Of a stretch of DNA of 64,000 bases, positions 13,881-26,176 are shown piece after piece. Within the stretch, counting starts at the first letter, position 1. Every line of letters begins with the position of its first letter. The notes under the pieces are model-generated. The model saw only the letters and a list, made by a program, of their open reading frames with translations, was not told where the DNA came from and searched no databases. Position numbers and translations under genes: made by a program. The DNA comes from Macquaria australasica (Eukaryota > Chordata > Actinopteri > Centrarchiformes > Percichthyidae): the NCBI GenBank assembly GCA_005408345.1, contig SEMN01000026.1, positions 2,245,666 to 2,309,665 of the forward strand, given 5' to 3'.

Positions 13881-13940
13881 CCTATCCACGGCAGGCATCC
13901 AGTTTATTATGTCCATTAAAATGTTCAGTGTGTCCAACAT

Positions 13941-14586
13941 TTTTTTCCAGTCAGGCTTGTAAATGTTTGTCTATGTGGCAACTGTCTGTGGGGATACTGA
14001 TGATGTCAATTGTCTGAATTAGGAGGGTACATATGCTTATTGCATAAATTAAATGTCTAGAAAAACAAATCAGGCCAAAAGCCACCATCATATATCTAAA
14101 TAATTTTATTTTTTAAATATAAGCTTAACAGTAACAAATATCCACATTTATCTATATCCTAATAATATTCATCACAAGATAAAACATTCATATAAACTGT
14201 AGGAAATCATTTCAAAGACAATATGAATGTCATGTATCAAATAAAAAAAACAAGTGAGCAGATTTCAACTTTTGATAAAAGAAGCTTAAATGTTCTTTAA
14301 TTTAGACAGTGCTCTTCTTCAAGACCCCCTTGTTTTTATGCTCCAAAATCAGACGACATCTTTAGGAGTTTGTCTTTTTGAGGAAAGCAAGAAAAATGCT
14401 TTCAGCTGAGCATGTGCCTGAACCCCTCTACACTGTGCTTCCCCTCAGGGTTGCCAGCACCCAACTATTCATATACTCAAAACAAATGTATATAGCAATA
14501 TGTTTAGAAACATAATAATAATACAAAAAAACTGCACATTCTTTTAACTTGACAGTAAAAGCCAAACAATAAAAGTGGATTCAAAG

Positions 14587-14624
<38 letters not shown>

Positions 14625-14664
14625 TCACACACCCACACACACACCCACACACAGAGCTCCAACA
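13941..14664 (-). other. ttc21b: ttc21b 3'UTR and galnt3-ttc21b spacer
   Basis: Non-coding. The minus-strand poly(A) hexamer (TTTATT on +) at 14105-14110 lies about 555 nt past the ttc21b stop and is the best candidate 3' end. No gene is seen between this and the start of galnt3; ttc21b and galnt3 are transcribed in the same direction. Confidence 0.45.
14588..14652. repeat. CT/CA microsatellite in ttc21b 3'UTR
   Basis: Compound dinucleotide run: CT repeats then CA repeats with a few ACCC/ACTC interruptions, directly after the ttc21b stop codon on the minus strand. It is the source of the artefactual SHTHTHTH and VCVWVC translations here. Confidence 0.9.
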
Positions 14665-17600
14665 CTAAGATCTCAAGGCAGCACGAGCTTTGTCCAGGAT
14701 GTCCTTTCTCATTCTCGGATAATTCGGATGAGCAGCCAGAACCTGTGGACGGAAGCAAAGATGATTCACCGGATAAAAGCAGATCTTATCTCTCAAACTA
14801 TAAACATCCACAGGTGTCTTACCTTGTGACACACATCTATGGCATCAACATGCCTCTTCGCTTTCAAGTAGTTGAAAGCAAGCTTGTATCCTGAAATAAA
14901 AACAGACATTACATGTTAGAAATATAATTCTCTTAATCCCTTTTGCCCTTATAAATAGAACTGGACATGTGATTTTGGTTGACATACCAATAGTTGGGTT
15001 AGTCCGATTTCCATATTTCCAAGCCAGTTCATAGTTGAGTGCTGCATCACGGAATGCCTGCTCTTTTTCCATTATGTAGCCCAGATATTCATAAGCTTTA
15101 CAGCATGACTGTGTGAAAAAACGGGCAATTATTATCACAAGAAAATGTACATAAATGACGGCCTCTCTACATTATAAAGTAACACAAATCTCCAAAATAA
15201 GGGGAAAAGCTTTTTTGTGAATTGGACTGCCTTGTAAACCACATAATATTCAAGCGGTGACAATATTTTCAGGCTGACCTTGTTATGATTGAGGCATCTC
15301 TTTAAGAGGTCCCCGGCCATGTCATACTTCCCCGAATGGATGTAGATGTCTGCCAAGAGCAGCCAGCTCTTCTCAAACTCATCGGCGTCAACGATGCTCC
15401 AGTTCATCTTAGCTATGCGTTTGAGCTGGTTCCTGGCTCGGGGAGTTTGTTTGAGCATCATATAAGCCGTCGCCATGGCTAACAGTGCCGGCACGTGGTC
15501 TTTCTGAATTCAACCAAAGAATCCTGGTTAGACAGGATGAATTTCACAACACTTCCCCCACTATCCCACTTCTATTTGTTTACACCAAAACCACACTGAC
15601 TTCGCACAAATCATTAAAATCTACCAAATAAAATTCACAAAACTGAACTACAACTGTACAAGCAATATTTACTGTACACACTCAATTAATATTCAGAAAA
15701 ATTGATACAGTGTAATGTGAATTTTATAACTAAATGGAATGACTGACATTAAAGAGAAACTCCAGTATTTTTTAAACCTGGGACCAATTTTTTTTTTTTT
15801 TTTTTTTTTTACAAATTTTGGGGTTGAAATTACTAATAATTATGGGTTTAAAAATACCGGAGTTTCCCTTTAAGAGAGCATGAAATAATGCATGGCTCCT
15901 GCTGTGGCTATATTTACACAAGAGAGAGTGATGTAACTCATGCACACCATCTGGAGTTTACTTACCTCATTGTTTGCAATCTCTGTGAAAACACTAAGGG
16001 CTTTCTCTACATTGGCCTTCTGCTTAGTCGCCAGAAAGCAGTAGTTCTCCAGGATGCGAAGCTGTGTGTGTCCGCCAGGTGTCTGAGGCTTTAACTCTTT
16101 CAGAAGCTTCTCGGCTGTTCTCACGGCAAGCTGTTCGGACTCCTGCTTCTCTGTGGAGTTCCTGATGAGAGACGAAGGTGAGCTTTAGAAGTAAGTCTGT
16201 GGGTTTCAAACAAAGAATACATACTGTATAGAGTATACAGTCTTAGTATGCTCCTATTGCCACTCACCCAATTTCACCATCTAAATTCTCAAATACTTCT
16301 CCTCCCATGGTGTCATTGTCAGGGTTCAGGTAGATTTCAATCATGTTATACACTGCATTTTGACCCCAATCGTTGTCTTTCCGTGCTTTGTTGAAGTGTC
16401 GCAGAGCATCATTAGGTTCTCCTGTGAACCTGAGCAGCAAGTGCAAGCTTAGTCACTAATCTTAAAACAGATGTTGCCATTATTCTGAGGAAACACTAAT
16501 CCAAACTTACCAAAGATAAAGTCCTTTGCAGTAGTTGAACCCAGGGTCAAACTTTGTCCTGGATGAATGTTTTTCTGCCATATCAACAAATCTGGGAACT
16601 TCTTCCAACTTCCCGGCCCTCCTCAACAAGTCAATAAGACGTGACAGTGTTGGGTAGTTGTCTGAAAGCAACAGGTGTGAGTTATTATGCTTTCCATTTA
16701 GAGAAGGTCAAATCATCAATTCACATTTACATTCACCACAAATGTTTGAAACATGGCTCCACTGCACCTGGTTTACGCTCCAGGAGTTGTTGAAAGTGGA
16801 AAACCGCCTGTTCATAGTCCTGCTTCTTAAACATAATGTCAGCCATCATCTAAAGGACAAACATATGTGTAAGAAATAACTTCATGAATTAGATACAAGA
16901 AAGGTAATGGTCAAAACTGCGGCGAAAGATGGACAGAACAAACCAGAGTTGCATCTTCATTAAACTGGTCAGTCTTCAAAATGACGCTGCATTGGTCCTG
17001 GCACGCATCGACCTCATCCAGAGTAAGGTACAACCGGGCCAACTCCAGCATCACCTAGGAACAGGGAGTGCATTCATTTGAATTCATGTGACAACATTCT
17101 TGGTAGAATAACATAAGCTAGATAAATCAGACCTTTCGCCTAAATCAAACTATCAACCACTAAGATCACAAAATTTCAAAAACACAAGCACCAGACTCTA
17201 AAAGATGCCAGTGCTGGTTAACCACAGCTGCAGTTGAGTACACAGGACGTTTTTGATTCAGCTGCACTGACCTTGCGATCAGTCTCACAATACACAAGAG
17301 CTTCTTTGTAGAATTTGACTGCTCTCTCATAGCCCCTCTGACTTGTGTAGTGTTTAGCGATCTCAGCGCAGATCTCAGCAGCAAGCTGCTTCTGCATGGG
17401 GACGGCGTCAGGCTGCTCCAACTGCACCCGCTTCAGCACCTTGGCCTGCACATCCCTCGCCTATACACAGCAAAAAACACAAGCTCATTTTGAAAACAAT
17501 GTCACTCTATGTCTGTGTTTTTGGGCAGACCAGTTTTGCTTAGAAATAATCATGCAAAATATTAGATACAAAATGTGAAAAGATGTCTCAGAGAACCACA

Positions 17601-20600
17601 TAACTGACTCCACTTACTCTTTGTAGGGAAAGTAAAGCTTCCTCATTTTTGTCAACCTTATTTTGGATCTTTGCCAACAGGACCAGATAACGGCAATCAT
17701 CTGAGAGCGCCAGCAGTTCATTCACTGGGTAGGTTAGAAGTTAGAAACACAATAAAACAATAAACAACCAAAAACAATCAGTAAATTCTTCTTCTAAAAC
17801 ACAATAAAGACGTCTTAATTTGCTTTACAAATGCAAAGTGGTTCGGCATTGTCATAAACAATATTTGCTCATATTTTCTTTCCGTCTTTGCATCAAGTTG
17901 TTTATACTTAAGCATTATTTGCATCATGTCTATGCACACACTATCATCATGACTAGATTCTCTCATTCTTATTCATTGTGGTGCTTGACGTCAGGAGTTC
18001 ACTGTGTGACGTCTTAAGTACCTGGTTCATGGGCCAGAGCTTCATGCAGGACTCTCTCACAGCGCTCATATTGCTTCATCTTCATCAGCAGCTCAGCCAG
18101 GTCATAGCGCAGGAAGTTCTGTTGCTCAGTCTTCAGGGCTGCTTCATAGTAATTTATTGCCTGTGTGACAGCAGCCTCAGGTCAACACTGTTGTTTTCTG
18201 CGAGTGAATCGTGTTTATCTTTAAAAGAGTGTCCAACACAAACCTTGACGTAGTTATGAGTCTTGACCAGGGCTTTCCCAATCTTGCTGGCTAAAGCACC
18301 ATCTTTGGGGTTTTTCTTCAGAGCATGCTCATAAACCTCAATGGCTTTCTCTGGCTGAGGATAAAAACATCACATGGTAAGTGGTGTCACAAGTTGTTGT
18401 TGATTTGAAGTTTCTGTAAATATTATTCAGGAAGTCTAACACATTTCATTATTCACAATTTGTTGTGAACATGTGGTAAACACCTTAAGGCTAGTATGCA
18501 GCACCCCGGGCTTGGGGCCTTGAATGTCATCATCTTCCCTATCATCACAACCAGAGTATGTGTCAACATGCCTGACCTTAGGAGGCTCGGCTCGCCTCCC
18601 ATAAAATTGCGCAGGTGACCATAACTCTTCCTCTTTGACTTACTGATTCATCTAAAACCATCTACTCTACTTCAGGTACACTGTGTCCCATTCCATTGCC
18701 AACCATTATTGAAAAACTTTCTGAAGAGACTTTGTTTATTACCTGAATTTATCAGTGAGGGTTTAGTTGTTTGTGTTAACCCCGTTTCAGCTATGTTTTG
18801 CAACGTTCAGAAATTACAACACCACCTTCAGGTTAGTGCTGTTTGTCTCGTACTGTGGTGTAGCAGATATTTCCTTTAGGGGTGAGATGACTAAATAATC
18901 ACTTAATCACATGATATTAATTACAATATCAGCTAAATCGATTCTTCCCTATTAACTAACATTCTGGATCGTGCATGAATGAGAATATTGTTTTCTTAAG
19001 TTATTTCTCCAGTATTGCCTAGTTGATGTATATGCTTATTTCCCTTTTAACTGAGGGTGAAACATTATGTGCTAACAATTAATCCTGTCTCCTCCTTTAT
19101 ATAACCTATAAATACCGTGTCACAGCTTCTGCTAATGATCCCCTGTGAACTACAATGCAGTGGGTGATTCTAAAATACTTCTTATATAGTCCTAAACACA
19201 GGACAGTTTGCACTCCCTCTTCACTCTCAACAGTTTTCCAGGTTTTCCAGGACACATGGAAAACTGACAAAAGGGCCAAATTACTGAGATAAGTGCATTT
19301 GAACTCTGCCAGGAGGGGAAGTAGATTTGTTTACTCAATGTCCAGTGAAGGTGCTGACAAGCTCACACGTCGTAGGCTCCTCTTTCAGAAATATGTGCAG
19401 TAGCATTGTGGCGCTTTCCTTGTACGTTTTCTATAATTTACAGAAATGCATCCCTATTCTGTTTCATCATACTGCTCTCAACTGCAGGGCGGGGATTGGA
19501 AGAGGGAGGTCCTGTGTTCCTTTTACACACTAATCATCTAAGGTAAGACCTTGGTGATGGACTTCATTAGAGCTCCAACACAGCACAGCAGAAGGGTAAA
19601 GATCCAAAAACAGCAAGGCTCCTTTACATGAATGGTAAGAACAGGAATGTAGAAGTATAATGAAACTCAGAACAGTAGTGATTACATTACACGGAGGGTA
19701 CACATTTGTATAACTCCTCTATTTATAATATCTCTATAAAAGACAGCTTCTCATTACAGCTTTGAATTTAGCTATTTTGGAAAAGGTATAAAAAAAACTT
19801 GACCAAAATAAAACTGGGGTTAGACAACACACCACGGGAATATGGTTATTTGAAGCCCATAGCACATTTAAAGCCAAGTTAACCAATATCCACACAAATC
19901 AGTTGTGGTATAAAAGATATCTCATACGACACAGATGAATCACATCTCCCACTTACTTCTTGAATGTTAATGTAGGCATCACCTAGTAAGAGGTATGTGT
20001 GAGGGTTGGGCAGCTTCTCCACAATTTCTCTAGAGGAAAGACAAGAGATATCACATCACATATGGTGTTCTTCATTATGTAGACATACAGTATGCCCCTG
20101 CTGGTCTGAGGTTCGGTCATGCTTTACTACGTCTCAGCTGTTGATGCAAGTGGCATCAGAGACCAGCAGAAGACTGGAGGCAGCTGTGTACATTTCTTAT
20201 TTATTGCATGAATGGCTTCAGTTAAAATTTTATTTGATTTACTTTGTGTTTGTGGTCTTCTAAATCCTACTACAGCCTCAGCTGGATGAAATGTAGGTGC
20301 ACTATCGTTGAATATCCAAAAGTCATGTCTTTAATTAGGTTTCAGCCGTTACTGTTCAGACAAACATTTACAATGCATTAGGTTTTAGATAGAGTATAGT
20401 CGTTCATACGTTCAGCTACTATCTTACATCAAGATCACTTTAAGATTTCAGTATGCCTTTTCTGTTCAGTCGAATCCAAATTTACAGCTCACCTGTAACA
20501 GCTTGCATACAGACGTTTCTCTTTTCTGTGGTTCAGATATATGTCTCCCATTTTCTCCTTGGCTTGGATGTAGTAGGGCTGGTCAGGGGTAATGTTTCTG

Positions 20601-23600
20601 AGCATACTCAGTGCCAGCTCGGTGTCACCGCGCAGCAGGGCCAGGTCTGCATTGGCAATCGTAACACGGAGCTCCTCAGGGGTTCCTGAGAACTCATTGA
20701 TGGCATCCTGCATCACCTTTGCTGCTTCATGCTGAAATGTTAAATGCATTCATAAGTGTAGACTGTATGCTTTTCTTCAAGGCCAGGCATATGTGGAAAC
20801 CCAACAACACTACTGGGATGAAAGCCTTAAAAAGTACTCACAGCAGAGTACAATACAACACTACTTCACATAAACCATAAAGAACAATATCTGGAGTGCT
20901 TTAAATTAACAGGGTAGTATCATGTACATAACTTCTTACATCAAAACTCACTATTTTACCTGTTCCCCGTTGAGCCACAGGGCCTCAGCTAACTCCAAGA
21001 AGACAGAGACACAGTCAGCAGGACTCAGCTCAGTCTTCTTGTTCTTAGACTTGGACGAGGATCCAGCTCTGCGGACACCTGGAAGACTCATGGCCATCTG
21101 CAGTGTCTGAATAGCCTCCGCCAGCTCACCCATCTTCTTCTTAGCCTGAGCCTTGATCAGGTGGTACAATGGATGTTCTTGAATCTGGAATGGACAAGAA
21201 GTCGTGACGCATCAATAATAACTGACAGTATCTTTTAAAGTTCCCCTCTGTGGAGACAAAGTACATTTACCGGATGCGACTTTCTTCTTCCTGTCACCTA
21301 CATCCTTTTCTGTATTACTATGCCTAACTGAGGACAGGCTGACATGCTCCTAAATGTTACAGATAAAGGCGGCAGAGCTGCAACGTATTTGCACATTTGC
21401 CGTGGGTCAGGTAAGAGCCTGAACACACACTGTCTCATAAACAATTAGCAGCCAATAATACTGTCCATGTCGATGATGATCTTACCTCAAAGTTATGACT
21501 GAGGCAGAGTTCAAGAGACTGGGAACACAACGTGAAGTTACCCTGCATCAGATGGATCTGTGCCATTAGCAGATGAGCATCTGCATGAGAAGGACACTGA
21601 TCCAGACAATGTTGTAGACTGCTCTGAGCAGCATCAATGTCACCTGAATGAACACAGAAGCAATGTAGTTTAAAATAGCATTTGCAGAAAAGAAACCAAA
21701 ACATATATTTCAAATGCAGCGCTCACCAGACTGATATCTGACTTTGGCTAGCAGGAAGACCCCTTGAGGGAGACCTGGCACAATCTTGACCACAGTATCC
21801 AACAATGTGGCACAGTGCTGGAGCTGAAGAGAAGGAGGCTGGCCCTGGACTGGAGGCTAAAACAAGAATTGCACAATTTTTATTTACGCCATTCTCTAAC
21901 TTTTTTCTCATTGCAAGATGATTAAGTATGCATATTTCTATCATACCACCCACAAAAGTGTGAAAACAAAATCATTACTCGCAAAATAAATACATAACTG
22001 ACTGAGGCTCTCTTGTACTGCCCAAATTTAAGGCTCAGAAGTTACACAGACATTTTAAGACCAACGGACACCTGTCATTGATGAGTCTCCCCGTCGTACC
22101 TTAGCAGGACACAGTGCAAGATACTCTTTGACAATCTCCAACAGGAAGTCAGGGTTCAGCTTCTCAAAGTACTCCACTCCCAGAGGCAGACCCTGCAGTG
22201 TGGAGAAGTGTGTGTCCACTGCATCATTCAACAGATTGGTCACCTCTTCCTGGGGCCGGCGCTTTTTCAGTGCCAGAACAGCACGTAGGTACAGAAGCTC
22301 CTAATGAAAAAAATTAAATAACAGAAGGAGAAAAGCAAAAATGGTTGAATAAGAAAAAGAGGTAGGAGGGAGGAAAACTTGACAAGGGCATTCTTTACAA
22401 GTTGGATCGAAGACACCAGCATAAAAACAAAAAGTCTCCCAGAAAGAACAACTAAAGAGAAAATACTGAACACCGCCAGGAGCAGCTGCTACCTATCCTG
22501 CCAGGTGCTCTTGCTTAGTGCTTTTCAAACAGTTTTTAAGGTATAATAAATTATTCTAAACCACGATGAGCCTCTTCCTCTGGGATTCTCTTAAAAGAGT
22601 GAAAGACATTTCATGTTGTCAGCATTTATAACAAGACATTACCCCTGATTTTCCAATAGATTGTTGAATCTCTGTGAGAAATTCCAACTGCTGTTCTGCA
22701 TCTTCAAGATGGCCCTCTATCAGCTGGCAGCGAATTATACCTGTGGAACAAAAATAAAAAATGTTGTATCTTCAGAAATTAAAAATGGCATGTGGACCCC
22801 TGTCATGTAGACAGCAGATTAATAATTGTAACAGGTTACCAGTCAAAGCAGAAACACTTGTCTCATCCAAAGTCATGGCAGTCTTGTACCACTTCATAGC
22901 CTCCTTGATTCTGCCCTGAAGCACCATCTGGTAGCCCAACTCTGTGGCTAAATCTGAGTCGCCTGATGCCACAGAGAAGGCTCTTTCCACCATCCTAAAC
23001 GTCTGCTCAATCAATTTCTCATTTCGTCCACACTGTGACAAAACAAAAAACAAGAAACACTGTAAATGCTGAAATTCAATGAAGGTCAAACAACTCTTCA
23101 GAAGTAAAGAGGACCAAAATGTAGCATTAAGAATTTAGAAAGAATACTGAAAATTGTCTTACAACACGGGTGAAGGCTAGAGACACCCTGTAGAAAAGCT
23201 CTGGGTTGTGTGGTTCCAGAATCTCCAAGCTGCTGATGAGGTTTGAAAGCTGTTTTACCGACTGCCAAGGGGGATATAAAAACAGTTTCTGTAAAGTGAT
23301 CAGCACTTTGCCACGGCTCCATCAAAAAAGCCAGTATTTACAGTTTTATTTTGATTCCTGCTGATTTGCATGCCTACAAGTTTGTAGGTACGTAAGTATG
23401 AACATGTGAAAATGTGAACTTTACCTCAGTAATATCTCCATCTCTACATAAAGAATGTAGAGCTAGCATCCGTAGTGCCTCCAGGTTATTTTTATCCTTC
23501 TGTAAAAGCCTGAAATATGACACAAGGTGCTGTGAATGAAGTCCATCTCCTACACTTAATAAGCTTGGATTTCTTTGATTGATAGTAATAGAATATCTGA

Positions 23601-26012
23601 TACTGCTGCAGTACTGTGTTGAGCTCCCAGACAAATAACATTAAAACTAAAAGGAATTGTGAAGGCTGCCAAAGGATGTACAGTATACTGTATGCTGCCT
23701 GCACCCCTCCCACTTCACAACATCCCAGTGATGGCACCACAGCGGATCTAAACTTGGTGCAACTTCAGTAATCACACTTCCTCCTGTTCAGAAAACCTGA
23801 AGCAGCGCATCCTTGGAACTTCTGCATTTTGTCTCAAAGGACTTTCTATGCTGTCTGACACTGGCCAAGGTCCAGAGGGGCGAGCACAAACAATGGAGTA
23901 ATCAGTATGCACTGGTTTGAGGCATCACACTAGTGTTTCATTTGCACTTGAATGCTGAGCCATTTGTAAAGGCAGACTGTGTTTTTTTCTTACATCCCTG
24001 GTGGTGATTACAAATGTTTTTTGTGCTTTATGATCTCACCAGACACATTGTAACCCTTCATTAATATTCTTTTAAGAGTCTGGGGAAGAGAACTCGGATG
24101 AGCTTGCACTATGATAGATGTGACCTGTGTATAATTTGGGAGAAACCTCCTAACCACCTCATCAATTACCTGTGTGCTGCATCTATTGTTTGCTCCCAGT
24201 CTTGAAGGCTGAGCAACAGTTTCATCTTCTTAATGAGGGCAGGCAAGAACCCAGGGAAACTAACAATGACCTGGTTAACCATCTCCAACGCTCCGGAGTA
24301 GTTCTGACGATATTCATAGTATTGTGCCTAGGACAGAACAAATGTCACACAGGCCAGTACAAAACATGACATTTTAATGTACTATTCAATATGAATGAAA
24401 CGTCTAAATGTCTAAATGTAATCAGGAACAACAATGGAAGCAATATTTCCAAAGTTACAGAGAATTTATCCAAATAATGTACAGTGAAAAAGAACCGCAA
24501 GAGATTTCATATGGTGATGCGCCAATCACAGTGATGGCAAGGGACACAGTACATAAAACACTGAGTCAATTAGAAACACAATAAGAATTGTAAGAGGCAT
24601 AGGAAATATTAAAAATTTTAGCGTTGTAACATTTTCAGCTGTGGCTGAGGAAGACTATTCAATATGGATTTGTAATTCCCATCTCACCTTTCCCATCAGG
24701 GCAAAAACATCTGCTCTCTCTTTCAGTCCCTCATCAAAGTATTTTCCAGCCTTCCTGGCATAGGCGTCTTTACCAGATGTCACATCTATCCAGGCTTTTA
24801 GGATTATTCCCTGGACAACACATATTAGTCCAAATTTTACAAAAGTGCAAATAGATGAAAAGCCAGATTGCCCCTCTTATCATTACATACACTCTGAGAC
24901 TTTGCACAACAATGGAAAAGTAATACTAATGCTTTTCTCAAACATATGACAAAAATGCAAATCTCACCTCTCTAGAGCCACTGGAGAGTTTGATCATTCT
25001 CTCTGTGTACTCTCGTGCCTTATCATTTCGCCCTAAAAGCCAGAGGAACATCCCAGCATGGTACAGACTCTTGGGAGATGCACTTTTACGATCCTCTTTG
25101 ACCTTAGCATCAAGTTCTTGAATGACTTCTCTGTCTGTGAATACAGAGACACTTGATATTACCAACAAGTGTGTGCAGTCCTTTTAAAGAGCCTGGGCAA
25201 ACATCTGTGACATAAATAAAAGGACTATGCTGGCCTACCTGGGTTTGTCTTTTTTTTCTCAGCATAGACAAGGGCCATTAATGTGCAGAGAGACACATCT
25301 CGACTATCTCTTATTGTGTCCAACTCTACTGAGGCTTCTTGAACTTGATCTGTAGTAAAGTAATGACATAAGTGTATGTATGACACATGGCAAAGAGACG
25401 CGAGTCTAACCAGAAAAGTCCCATGCTATTATGTTATTTGATTCTTTCAAGCTTACCTTGCATAAGGGTACCATATGCATGGAAGAAAATGTAGATAGGA
25501 TCATTGCTGAATTTCCTCTGAGCAGCTGCTGCAACGTTTACAGCATGATTGAAATACTTCTCATAGCTGTAGTACCTGATCAAAGCCTGTGGAAAAACAG
25601 AAAGAGGCGCCGTGTCTGTGGGAGTCTACAGGTGGTGATAGTAGCAAAAAACGGTCTGTAAAATACGCTCTCAATCAGATGCTGCAACCAATTCTTTTCA
25701 CAGCAGAACAAAGTAACATGCATACCAAAGTTAAGAGTAACCCTGTGTTTAGCTTCAGTGTATGTTAAGGCTAGCTAACATAATTAACGTTAGCTAGCCG
25801 ATGTCACTCTTCGCCACGGCCAAAAGCTATTATTACCGTTTTGACAAGTCTTACGAAACGTCCTCTGTCACTAATAGCTAACATTGTTAATAATATATAT
25901 TTATTAACTCGGACTGGGTGAGTCTCCAGGTCGCCTTTATCTGTAACGTTAGCCTTGGGTGCTGAATCATTAAAACATCTTCGCTTACCAACGTCGTCTC
26001 TTCATCCTCCAT
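14665..26012 (-). CDS. ttc21b: ttc21b (IFT139), tetratricopeptide repeat protein 21B
   Basis: Twenty-nine coding exons, transcript order: 26012-25989, 25586-25457, 25349-25239, 25134-24968, 24810-24688, 24327-24170, 23509-23425, 23261-23163, 23032-22840, 22740-22643, 22300-22100, 21856-21727, 21643-21486, 21184-20960, 20731-20493, 20029-19957, 18354-18244, 18160-18022, 17724-17618, 17460-17272, 17054-16944, 16849-16768, 16661-16511, 16429-16268, 16161-15966, 15503-15279, 15108-14988, 14890-14823, 14742-14665 (stop TAG). They sum to 3954 nt, 1317 aa, against 1316 in human; every phase matches. The first exon encodes only MEDEETTL. The protein is almost wholly TPR-type helical repeats (e.g. ELGYQMVLQGRIKEAMKWYK, AHLLMAQIHLMQGNF, YEYLGYIMEKEQAFRDAAL) with no membrane segment. 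Known role of the family: subunit of the IFT-A complex for retrograde intraflagellar transport in cilia, and modulation of Hedgehog signalling; human mutations cause nephronophthisis and thoracic dystrophy. Overlapping RFX X-boxes upstream fit ciliary regulation. Confidence 0.97.
15749..15873. repeat. Small foldback MITE in ttc21b intron
   Basis: About 125 bp with imperfect terminal inverted repeats: the left end TTAAAGAGAAACTCCAGTAT mirrors the right end TACCGGAGTTTCCCTTTAA. The interior holds a poly(T) run of about 25. It lies in the intron between coding exons 25 and 26. Confidence 0.7.
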
Positions 26013-26155
26013 CTTGGCTGAGACGCTCTGTGCTTAAACAGTAACTGGCGTGAAAATAACTGCCGATTTACGCTGTCTGCATTGTACTTTAGCAAAAGAA
26101 CGACATTATTGCACTTTTCGTTGTGTTTTCGCCATCTTGAACCAACTCCTTTAGC

Positions 26156-26176
26156 GTTGCCCGGTAACCTAGTAAC
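26156..26176 (-). promoter_or_regulatory. ttc21b: Overlapping RFX X-boxes, ttc21b promoter
   Basis: The sequence contains GTTGCC-C-GGTAAC (26156-26168), an exact match to the RFX X-box consensus GTNRCC(N0-3)RGYAAC. A second exact match, GTAACC-T-AGTAAC (26164-26176), shares the central GTAAC half-site. They lie about 145 bp upstream of the ttc21b start codon. RFX factors activate ciliary and IFT genes through promoter X-boxes, so this is the expected place and class of target. Binding itself is inferred. Confidence 0.75.
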
